A stretch of DNA of 6,772 nucleotides from Promethearchaeota archaeon (GTDB lineage: Archaea > Asgardarchaeota > Lokiarchaeia > Sigyniarchaeales > Promethearchaeaceae): contig WJKO01000385.1 of assembly GCA_014729055.1 (NCBI GenBank), forward strand, positions 1 through 6,772, in the 5' to 3' direction. The notes beneath the pieces were generated by a model. That model was given only the letters and a program-made list of their open reading frames with translations, did not search any database and was not told where the DNA came from. A program made the position numbers and the translations under genes. The stretch's first letter is position 1. Every line of letters begins with the position of its first letter. This document shows, piece after piece, positions 1 through 5,448 of this stretch.

Positions 1-2
1 AG

Positions 3-188
3 AAAATACGCGACGAACATGAACTTCCTTATAACAACAATACAATGATTAATTTAGTTGATAAATGCGTTAGTTCTGGATTATTAGTAGTAATTAATGG
101 CAGCGAAAACAAGAACCAGAATCGCTATAAACTGACTGAAAACAAAGAACTAAATTGCCATTATTACGCAAAAAGAATATTAAAATAA
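3..188 (+). CDS. C-terminal fragment of a probable winged-helix transcriptional regulator (5' end outside window)
   Basis: The frame starting at base 3 is open from the window edge to a TAA at 186-188 and gives 61 residues, so the gene begins upstream of the window. The fragment reads as the end of a winged helix-turn-helix domain: a helix (MINLVDKCVSSGLL), a strand (LVVI), a polar turn rich in N, K and Q, then a second strand RYKLTENKE. This helix-GL-wing-Y-x-LT order is typical of MarR/PadR/ArsR-like archaeal regulators, in which the wing contacts DNA. A short basic tail follows. The recognition helix and any effector domain are not visible, so the family cannot be fixed. It ends 61 bp before the isomerase gene on the same strand and could regulate it or be cotranscribed with it. 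The assignment rests on pattern resemblance only. Confidence 0.55.
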   Translation, partial: KIRDEHELPYNNNTMINLVDKCVSSGLLVVINGSENKNQNRYKLTENKELNCHYYAKRILK

Positions 189-238
189 AATTAGAAGAAT
201 ATTTCGATATGTATAATTGAATAATTGGATATGAAATG

Positions 239-244
239 GGTGAT
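239..244 (+). promoter_or_regulatory. GGTGAT ribosome binding site of the lyxose isomerase gene
   Basis: GGTGAT pairs with the conserved 3' end of archaeal 16S rRNA (complement of AUCACC) and sits 5 bases before ATG 250. It decides the start: the in-frame TTG at 244 overlaps the site itself, so translation should begin at ATG 250. Confidence 0.6.
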
Positions 245-249
245 TGAAC

Positions 250-984
250 ATGGAACGTTCTCAAATAAATAAATGGATTCAAGAAGCTAAAGATTTTTTT
301 AATGAGTTTCAATGGAAATTGCCGCCTTTTGCATTTTGGTCGTTAGACAAATGGCAAAAAATCATGCAAGATGTTAAGTTAAGGGCTAAACACGCGATGA
401 TCATAGACAATGGGTTAGGCTGGGATGTTAGTGACTTCGGTAGTAACGATTTTGAGCATTCTGGATTACTACTATTTACTATGAGAAATGGTAATATCGG
501 TTCTAATAAAGATTATGCAGAAAAAATCATGATACAAAGAGATGGACAAGTCACGCCATTCCATTATCATTGGACGAAAACAGAGGATATTATAAACCGA
601 GGTGGCGGAAATTTAATGGTAGAAGTATATAATGCACATCCGAAAGATTCCCCAAATCCTAGTACTAAATGGCAAAATGGTAAATTTGCTGAAAACCCTG
701 TTATATATACACATGATGGTATTAAGGATTCCGTACCCGCTGGTACCGTCATAAAATTAACACCTGGGGAGAGTATAACAATTCCTCCGAGACTGTATCA
801 TTCATTTTGGGGTGAAAAGGATGAAGGTTGGGTTTTGGTAGGAGAAGTATCAAAAGTAAATGATGATAATACTGATAATCGCTTTTATCGCCAATTACCG
901 CGTTTTAATGATATAGAGAATGACGAAAAACCAGTTCATGTACTCTTAAATGAATATGATCAGGTACTTGATTTTGATTTTTAA
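250..984 (+). CDS. D-lyxose ketol-isomerase (cupin fold)
   Basis: The protein is 244 residues, close to the roughly 230 usual for the family. It should be a cytoplasmic metal-dependent isomerase interconverting D-lyxose and D-xylulose (EC 5.3.1.15); some relatives also act on mannose/fructose. The N-terminal segment KLPPFAFW (23-30) is a family hallmark. The cupin metal site is visible as H105 and H107 (FHYHW), E112 (TED) followed by INRGGGNL (115-122), and H184 in PPRLYHSFWGE, the usual three-His, one-Glu set, normally binding Mn. P-G-E-S-I-T-I-P-P (172-180) is the second cupin strand pair. The start at ATG 250 is chosen over TTG 244 because of the GGTGAT site. It lies 61 bp after a regulator fragment and converges with cdhA. 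The physiological substrate is not determined by the sequence. A sugar-isomerase role could feed pentose or nucleotide-sugar metabolism. Confidence 0.88.
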   Translation: MERSQINKWIQEAKDFFNEFQWKLPPFAFWSLDKWQKIMQDVKLRAKHAMIIDNGLGWDVSDFGSNDFEHSGLLLFTMRNGNIGSNKDYAEKIMIQRDGQVTPFHYHWTKTEDIINRGGGNLMVEVYNAHPKDSPNPSTKWQNGKFAENPVIYTHDGIKDSVPAGTVIKLTPGESITIPPRLYHSFWGEKDEGWVLVGEVSKVNDDNTDNRFYRQLPRFNDIENDEKPVHVLLNEYDQVLDFDF

Positions 985-1024
985 AAAATAGAAAGAATAA
1001 TTTTGAAAGAAAAAAATAAATTAT
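985..1024. terminator. Convergent T-rich terminator between the isomerase gene and cdhA
   Basis: The 40-bp spacer is almost pure A/T. On the minus strand, after the cdhA stop, it reads as T-runs (TTTATTTTTTTCTTTC, then TATTTTT), the oligo-T signal archaeal RNA polymerase uses to terminate. On the plus strand the isomerase transcript meets TTATTTATTTGTTTTTTC at 1021-1038, extending into the end of cdhA. No strong GC hairpin is present, as expected for archaeal rather than bacterial intrinsic termination. Confidence 0.5.
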
Positions 1025-3403
1025 TTATTTGTTTTTTCGACGATTTATCGATGCTAGTTCTGGATTCGTTGTAGGATCGGTACATACTGGTTTTGGCTTC
1101 CATCCGACAGATTTAATCATCTCTAAAACTTCATTTTTAAGATTCGGTGGTATATCTCCTTCAACCCGTACATATTTAGCCAGCTCTTTCGCAGCAGGCA
1201 TTGCTCCAAGATATTTCTTTGATATATCTATCCAGTGAGCAAGCTTAATTGAACGACCTTTAACTCCATCTGCTTGCCTTAAACATAGTTTAGCCATTAG
1301 CACCATACATTCATTCAGATCTTCGGCAGTCACTAATAGGTGCTCAGGACATGGAGCTTCGTCAATCATTTTACCCGTTCGCCCATCTACTGATTTCCAC
1401 TGTTCTTTTTGGTCAGTTCTTCCGATATACATTCTTCTGTATTCTGCTGAATGGGGTCCGACAACCACAGGTATTGCTAATCCATTGACGTGCGATGCAA
1501 TTGATGCTGCCTTTTGAGACATAGCACCCCATGCTAAACCAACTGCTCCTACTCTGCTTAATGAATAATCAGCAATTTCTTCAAAATTACCACGTAACGG
1601 ACGTCTGGCAAATATATTTGCTACTTTGCATACTGCTCCAGTGATATGAGGGTTTGAAACACAAGATCCAATGTTAACTAAACCACCACGTTCAAACGCT
1701 CCAACATATTCCTCATAAAGAGATGTTCCGTTCTCGGTCTTATATCGAGCAATATCCATCGCACCACATCCAGTAGCTAATACGATATATCCTCTCTGTA
1801 CGAATTCTTCCGCTATCAAAGCAACTTCATTGTCTTTTGAATGATAATTTGCGCATCCAACAATTGCAACAACACCAGGAATCTCCCCCATTACTATTGG
1901 AGCTCCCACATCTCTAATCTCTGTATCTCGGACGGGACCTCTACCAGCTCTCATCATAAATTTCTCAGATGCGATTCTTTCTTTGTCAGCAAAGATGATT
2001 TGATCAAATGGTGATAAACCATGCGAAATACAATCATCCTCACAACGACCGCACGATAGACATTCTTCAGCCCAAGGCGCAATCTTCTCATATTCGCCAT
2101 TTTTCGCCCAATGCATAATCTGAGTTGTGGGTATATCATTCGGACAATTTCTCTGGCAGTTTCCACATTCTGTACACTCTTGTGCAATCGCCATCATTTC
2201 TTCTTTTGTTTTCAAGAATTTCATTTTTCTCCGTTTATCTCGAACTTTCAATGCTACCTCGACAGCAACGATACCAGCTTTTTCGTGGTCTAATAATAAT
2301 ACACCAGGTTCCTTATACGACGCTAGGTCCTCAACGATTTCCTCAATTGGATCATCAGAACGTTCTTCCAATCCAAACATACACTTATCATTGCTAGCAA
2401 TGAACGGCGCCTTGATTTTTTGGGCTTCTTCAAAGCATTTAAGATTTATACATTGCTCGTCTACCATTACAACATCAGGCACACCAGTTCGGATATAGTT
2501 CAATTGTTTTGAGATTGACCCAACAACTTTTGCCGCATCATAGTATCTTGTTAAATCGATTGCAGTACAACAAATAGCACCAACATCGACTTTATCCTCG
2601 ATTCCCTTCTTTCTCATATAATCTACAAGTTCAATCCCGGGAGCTACATTGTGACCGATCATAAGGATATTTGCTTTATCTCTATCTATTGTCCCCATTC
2701 CAACTTCAACTAATGGAGCATCTGTATCTCCTTTTGGAAAACCATAACCTGAAATCTGAACGGCATCAGAGATTTCCATTCCAACACCATCCGCTAAACC
2801 TGCTGCAAAGGATTTTACTTCATAATCCAGATACGAACCTTCTTGACCCGTGTGTGCAGCTGCTAATACGTGGGTAATTTGATGTTGTGCCCAAGCCATA
2901 GCCTCTTTTAGATCACTTATTTTTAATGGTTTAATTCCTGTTAACATTCGAGTTATTGGCATTTCTACTTCTACTTCATCACCAAAATCAATTGGAACGT
3001 CACCATATTTTTCTAATAAGTAATGCATAAGATGGTCTCCATGGGCAGAGTGGCAAGATGCACCAATACAGCACGCTGCTGATACGATTTTACCGACCGA
3101 ACCATCGAGATTAATACCACAAGCACCACGGCGATTATTGGCAAGATTACACTTTCCAAATGTACATAGTTCACAAATATCATTTACCGGCATATAGAAT
3201 GGAGGATACCTTTTCATCAACCTCATAAACCAATCTCTTAAATCGGCAATACAAGGCTTTGGAGTTGGTCCCATTGGTTCCCATTCTGTGTCGTCACCAG
3301 AAACTAATTTTCCAATGGTCATTTCGAAACCTTTAATTTTCCCAAAACGACCAGAATACTTTTCTACTTTTATTTTGGCACTTTGATCCAAAATTTTCAC
3401 CAT
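1025..3403 (-). CDS. cdhA: CO dehydrogenase/acetyl-CoA decarbonylase-synthase alpha subunit (CdhA)
   Basis: This is the nickel-iron CO dehydrogenase subunit of the archaeal acetyl-CoA synthase complex, interconverting CO2 and CO with ferredoxin as electron partner in the Wood-Ljungdahl pathway. At 792 residues it matches the roughly 800-residue archaeal family. The N-terminal block MGPTPKP (44-50) is followed by C77, C80, C85 and C95, ligands of the early [4Fe-4S] clusters, within CELC-TFGKC and RRGACG. Likely NiFeS C-cluster ligands are H251 (GHNV), C278/C279, C318/C323, C507 (VGCANY), C546 (TGCG) and C581 (GSC). Two ferredoxin-type CxxCxxCxxxC motifs at 410-420 and 448-458 mark it as archaeal CdhA rather than bacterial CooS/AcsA. 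The ATG at 3403 leaves an N-terminus of expected length before MGPT; no clear Shine-Dalgarno precedes it. Unusually, no cdhB follows: the next gene is convergent and unrelated. All key residues appear present, so it should be active. Confidence 0.96.
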   Translation of the reverse strand: MVKILDQSAKIKVEKYSGRFGKIKGFEMTIGKLVSGDDTEWEPMGPTPKPCIADLRDWFMRLMKRYPPFYMPVNDICELCTFGKCNLANNRRGACGINLDGSVGKIVSAACCIGASCHSAHGDHLMHYLLEKYGDVPIDFGDEVEVEMPITRMLTGIKPLKISDLKEAMAWAQHQITHVLAAAHTGQEGSYLDYEVKSFAAGLADGVGMEISDAVQISGYGFPKGDTDAPLVEVGMGTIDRDKANILMIGHNVAPGIELVDYMRKKGIEDKVDVGAICCTAIDLTRYYDAAKVVGSISKQLNYIRTGVPDVVMVDEQCINLKCFEEAQKIKAPFIASNDKCMFGLEERSDDPIEEIVEDLASYKEPGVLLLDHEKAGIVAVEVALKVRDKRRKMKFLKTKEEMMAIAQECTECGNCQRNCPNDIPTTQIMHWAKNGEYEKIAPWAEECLSCGRCEDDCISHGLSPFDQIIFADKERIASEKFMMRAGRGPVRDTEIRDVGAPIVMGEIPGVVAIVGCANYHSKDNEVALIAEEFVQRGYIVLATGCGAMDIARYKTENGTSLYEEYVGAFERGGLVNIGSCVSNPHITGAVCKVANIFARRPLRGNFEEIADYSLSRVGAVGLAWGAMSQKAASIASHVNGLAIPVVVGPHSAEYRRMYIGRTDQKEQWKSVDGRTGKMIDEAPCPEHLLVTAEDLNECMVLMAKLCLRQADGVKGRSIKLAHWIDISKKYLGAMPAAKELAKYVRVEGDIPPNLKNEVLEMIKSVGWKPKPVCTDPTTNPELASINRRKNK

Positions 3404-3442
3404 ATTCTACTTTTTTATCCGTGAATCATAAGATTACATGAA

Positions 3443-3451
3443 TTATTTAAA
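3443..3451 (-). promoter_or_regulatory. Candidate TATA box for cdhA
   Basis: On the minus strand this reads TTTAAATAA, very near the archaeal TATA consensus TTTAWATA. A start site about 25-27 bases downstream would fall near 3420, giving a leader of about 17 bases before the cdhA ATG. A GTGAAT motif (3421-3426) would then sit at the transcription start, a position suited to repression. Confidence 0.45.
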
Positions 3452-3535
3452 CTAATCGTTAATATTAATAAGTAATTCAGCCAAATTCACGTTATTTTAT
3501 TAGTATTATTCTTTTATACTAACACTATTTTATAC

Positions 3536-3547
3536 AATTCTCGAATT
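3536..3547. repeat. Inverted repeat AATTC-TC-GAATT, candidate operator
   Basis: Perfect 5-bp arms flank a 2-base centre. It shares its architecture with the site at 3579-3592, 44 bp away, roughly four helical turns, so a single regulator could bind both on a similar DNA face. Such short AT-rich palindromes also arise by chance; the recurrence is what makes this one notable. Confidence 0.35.
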
Positions 3548-3578
3548 ATTTTAAAAAATATACCTTTTGTTTTTATTG

Positions 3579-3592
3579 AAATTCGTGAATTT
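3579..3592. repeat. Inverted repeat AAATTC-GT-GAATTT, candidate operator
   Basis: Perfect 6-bp arms flank a 2-base centre. The half-site CGTGAATTT (3584-3592) recurs in inverted orientation as AAATTCACG at 3483-3491, and TTCGTGA recurs directly at 3629-3635. Confidence 0.4.
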
Positions 3593-3595
3593 TTT

Positions 3596-3629
3596 AATTA
3601 TCGAAGTTTTTAATCAAAATGCGATAATT
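3596..3629. repeat. Inverted repeat with 8-bp arms (AATTATCG / CGATAATT)
   Basis: AATTATCG at 3596-3603 is the exact reverse complement of CGATAATT at 3622-3629, with an 18-base AT-rich spacer. It lies between two other palindromes (3579-3592 and 3633-3648). It could be a DNA-binding site or simply chance in this composition. Confidence 0.3.
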
Positions 3630-3632
3630 TCG

Positions 3633-3648
3633 TGATCATTCTTGATCA
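3633..3648. repeat. TGATCA-TTCT-TGATCA double palindrome
   Basis: Two copies of the self-complementary hexamer TGATCA are separated by 4 bases, making the 16-bp site both a direct and an inverted repeat. It sits about 50 bp upstream of the SDR TATA box in otherwise GC-poor DNA, consistent with an operator or activator site for a dimeric protein. Confidence 0.4.
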
Positions 3649-3684
3649 GTGAATGAGATTGTTTTAATTCTTAAGATTTTAATA

Positions 3685-3707
3685 ATTCGAGAGCGAATCT
3701 ATATACG
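3685..3707 (+). promoter_or_regulatory. Candidate promoter (TATA box and overlapping palindrome) of the SDR operon
   Basis: TATATA at 3700-3705 lies about 50 bases before ATG 3756, so transcription would start near 3728-3732 with a leader of about 25 bases. GCGAA just upstream could serve as the BRE contacted by TFB. An inverted repeat ATTCG-AGAG-CGAAT (3685-3698) covers that BRE position, so a protein bound there would interfere with TFB binding. Confidence 0.4.
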
Positions 3708-3732
3708 ATAAAATAAATTTTCTAAGAAATTA

Positions 3733-3750
3733 ACTAATGAAATTAGTGAT
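3733..3750 (+). promoter_or_regulatory. Leader inverted repeat and GTGAT ribosome binding site of the SDR gene
   Basis: ACTAAT (3733-3738) and ATTAGT (3742-3747) are perfect 6-bp arms around GAA. The second arm overlaps GTGAT (3746-3750), an anti-16S match ending 5 bases before ATG 3756, the same spacing as in the isomerase gene. The AT-only stem is weak as RNA, so it may be a DNA site instead. Confidence 0.35.
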
Positions 3751-3755
3751 ATAAA

Positions 3756-4943
3756 ATGGGTAATAGAGCGTTAGTAACGGGCGCATTAGGACATACTGGT
3801 TCTTTTTTGGTCAATTTATTGGCTGATGAGGATTGGAATGTTGTTGCAACCGATCTTAAAAGTGCTAAACGAAAACAACTAATGAAGAAAGAAACCGTTT
3901 TCAGTTCTGACTTCAAATATATGGATATCGAACGAGATAATGTGCAATTTATAGCTGCGGATTTAACTGATAAGGAATCCCTAAAAAAATTGTTTACTGA
4001 TAAGATAAAGGATTATGATGTAATTTTTCATCCAGCGAGCTTGTATGATTATTTTGCACCGCTTGACTTGTTAAGAAGAATAAATGTTGACGGTTTAAGG
4101 AATTTTTTGGATGTTATTTTGGAGACTTATGGTGAAAAAATCCCACGATTTCTTCATTGGAGTACATGCGGAGTCTATGGAGAACCAGAATATAAACACA
4201 ATTCCGAGGGATTTCCAATAGTTGCGGATGAGACTGCAGATTATAATCCTCCGAACAACTATTCCATATCTAAGATGGAGCAAGAATTGTTAATTAAGGA
4301 ATTCGCTAAAAAGCATAAGTTTCCATATACTATAATTCGCCCCGCCCCTATATATGGACCTTATCAGACTTATGGAGCCTTTCATATATTCTATATGTTA
4401 CATAAAATGGGTCATATGGTAATTCCTATGATATTTCCAAAAAAACATCAATTAATAATGCCTTGTATTCATGTTGAAGACTTAGTGCGAGCCGCATATT
4501 TTCTTTGGGATAAGGAAGAGGCAATACATGAGGTATATAATGTCGTAGGAGATAATACTATGCAGAGTGAGTGGATGGAATACGTTTGCCAAGAATTGGG
4601 TATGCAATATACCCATATACCAGTCTGGTGGCCATTATACAAGTTGGCAGCTAAAATAGCGTTTAAATGGGCGGCTGGTGAAGAGAAAAAGGCACGTAAA
4701 TACGGAATACGACCAAAATTTGACTTACCAATGGCGGGTTATATTCTTCATCAATACTTTTTCAGCAATCAAAAAATAAAAGACATGGGTTTTAAATTCA
4801 AGTTTGGAGATCCATTTAAAGGAGCAAGACAAACAATTCGCTGGTATATTGATGCGGGTTGGTTTGAAGAGGAAGAATGGCACTTAGTAGGGGATGAATG
4901 GTTACCCGATAGTCAGAAAAATAAAAAGGAGGGGAATCAGTAA
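3756..4943 (+). CDS. NAD(P)-dependent epimerase/dehydratase-like protein (extended SDR family)
   Basis: This 395-residue protein is an extended short-chain dehydrogenase/reductase acting through a bound nicotinamide cofactor. The Rossmann glycine motif TGALGHTG is at 8-15. D33 after the second strand suggests NAD(H) preference, and D69 (ADL) follows the third. The catalytic set appears as S136/T137 (HWSTCGVYGEP) with Y169-x3-K173 (YSISK), and RPAPIYGP (195-202) is a family signature. Extended SDRs include sugar-nucleotide epimerases/dehydratases and 3-beta-hydroxysteroid-dehydrogenase-like enzymes; the substrate cannot be read here. The protein is longer than the usual 310-340 residues because of extra sequence at about 35-58 and an acidic, tryptophan-rich tail (about 364-385). 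A hydrophobic/aromatic stretch at 290-307 (including WWPLYKLAAK) could touch a membrane. Its stop overlaps the start of the next gene by one base, so the two are probably translated together. Confidence 0.88.
   Translation: MGNRALVTGALGHTGSFLVNLLADEDWNVVATDLKSAKRKQLMKKETVFSSDFKYMDIERDNVQFIAADLTDKESLKKLFTDKIKDYDVIFHPASLYDYFAPLDLLRRINVDGLRNFLDVILETYGEKIPRFLHWSTCGVYGEPEYKHNSEGFPIVADETADYNPPNNYSISKMEQELLIKEFAKKHKFPYTIIRPAPIYGPYQTYGAFHIFYMLHKMGHMVIPMIFPKKHQLIMPCIHVEDLVRAAYFLWDKEEAIHEVYNVVGDNTMQSEWMEYVCQELGMQYTHIPVWWPLYKLAAKIAFKWAAGEEKKARKYGIRPKFDLPMAGYILHQYFFSNQKIKDMGFKFKFGDPFKGARQTIRWYIDAGWFEEEEWHLVGDEWLPDSQKNKKEGNQ
4927..4934 (+). promoter_or_regulatory. Strong Shine-Dalgarno (AGGAGGGG) for the small membrane protein
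   Basis: AGGAGG lies inside the last codons of the SDR gene, ending 10 bases before ATG 4943. Together with the TAATG stop/start overlap it supports coupled or re-initiating translation, and it confirms the start of the downstream gene. Confidence 0.6.
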
Positions 4944-5419
4944 TGGGATTTATTGAATCTTATATAATTATATTTTTCTTGGGATTTTCTTGCCACTTTT
5001 TTGTGAAAAACAAAAGACCAGCAAATAAAGAATTAGTTGCTTGGTGGTCGGCATTATCAATCTTGATTCCGCTTTTGATTGATGTCTTAATCTATGTCGG
5101 AGCTTTTAATTGGCTATGGAATGCGCTATCAAATGCGATCCCTTGGTACTCTGTCGAAAATGGTAAAGATTTTATGTTTAATATCTTCCTTGGATTCCGC
5201 ATTGGTAATATACCAACCGATTCGAGTGGATTAAATGCTATTGCTACTGTATTTTTCTTGTCCTATACAGCATGGTTTGTATTCGCAAAAGATGGCAGTA
5301 GAATGCTATACGGACAGAAAGCTTATCAAGAGGGTTATTGGTGGGCATTATCTCCTATTAGGAAACCAAAAGATTGGAAAGAAGAAGCCAATAAGAAAAT
5401 CAGAAAATCAGAAAAATAA
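4943..5419 (+). CDS. Small multi-spanning membrane protein of unknown function
   Basis: I do not recognise a family for this 158-residue protein. Hydrophobic segments at about 4-21, 34-55 and 97-114 are likely membrane helices, with a weaker one possible at 77-88. The connecting stretch at about 56-76 contains two tryptophans and NAIPWYS. Short basic stretches (VKNKRPANKE at 21-30, then about 135-158) would face the cytoplasm by the positive-inside rule; the tail ends in a run of K, R and E. No cleavable signal peptide, catalytic motif or cysteine cluster is apparent; the single Cys is C17. It begins with the TAATG overlap from the SDR gene behind a strong ribosome binding site. It therefore very likely works with that enzyme, perhaps as a membrane anchor or partner; this is inference from context. 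A T10 run follows closely. Confidence 0.8.
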   Translation: MGFIESYIIIFFLGFSCHFFVKNKRPANKELVAWWSALSILIPLLIDVLIYVGAFNWLWNALSNAIPWYSVENGKDFMFNIFLGFRIGNIPTDSSGLNAIATVFFLSYTAWFVFAKDGSRMLYGQKAYQEGYWWALSPIRKPKDWKEEANKKIRKSEK

Positions 5420-5432
5420 CTATAGACAACTA

Positions 5433-5442
5433 TTTTTTTTTT
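5433..5442 (+). terminator. T10 terminator after the SDR/membrane-protein operon
   Basis: Ten consecutive T residues begin 14 bases after the membrane-protein stop, with no GC hairpin before them, a typical archaeal termination signal. It separates this operon from the convergent RNase III-like gene. For that gene, T-rich minus-strand sequence at about 5395-5419 could serve the same purpose. Confidence 0.6.
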
Positions 5443-5448
5443 AAGATC

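Larger units (their letters stand above)
3404..3755. promoter_or_regulatory. Divergent, very AT-rich control region between cdhA and the SDR gene
   Basis: These 352 bp hold no credible gene on either strand and are about 21% GC by hand count. They must contain promoters for both flanking genes. AATTC or its complement GAATT occurs nine times (starting at 3440, 3474, 3484, 3536, 3543, 3580, 3587, 3666, 3684), against roughly two expected at this composition. Two pairs form AATTC-N2-GAATT palindromes, at 3536-3547 and 3580-3591, 44 bp apart. GTGAAT occurs at 3421, 3585 and 3649, and in complement at 3485. The cluster resembles operator sites for one or more regulators, which is inference. No tRNA, rRNA or CRISPR pattern was seen. 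Confidence 0.5.

Noticed and set aside
244..249. TTG at 244 as start of the lyxose isomerase
   Set aside because: TTG 244 overlaps the GGTGAT ribosome binding site, whereas ATG 250 sits at correct spacing and gives a normal family N-terminus.
94..312. 72-codon open frame on the minus strand
   Set aside because: It overlaps both the regulator fragment and the start of the isomerase gene in antisense, and its F/I/S-rich product is what AT-rich complement produces by chance.
1954..2187. 77-codon minus-strand frame overlapping cdhA on the same strand, considered as a frameshift or nested gene
   Set aside because: The cdhA frame is continuous through both ferredoxin motifs with no disruption, so the alternative frame is a shadow.
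2127..2498. 123-codon open frame on the plus strand
   Set aside because: It lies antisense inside cdhA, whose cysteine and ferredoxin motifs span this stretch. The translation is low-complexity and matches nothing recognisable; neighbouring antisense frames at 1029-1238, 2111-2397 and 2671-2877 are shadows for the same reason.
5395..5416. Tandem GAAAATCA repeat
   Set aside because: Only two copies, and they encode the lysine-rich C-terminal tail of the membrane protein; codon use for K, I, R and S in AT-rich DNA explains it.
5235..5444. 69-codon plus-strand frame overlapping the membrane-protein gene
   Set aside because: It is out of frame with the well-supported membrane protein, lacks a ribosome binding site and runs through the T10 terminator.
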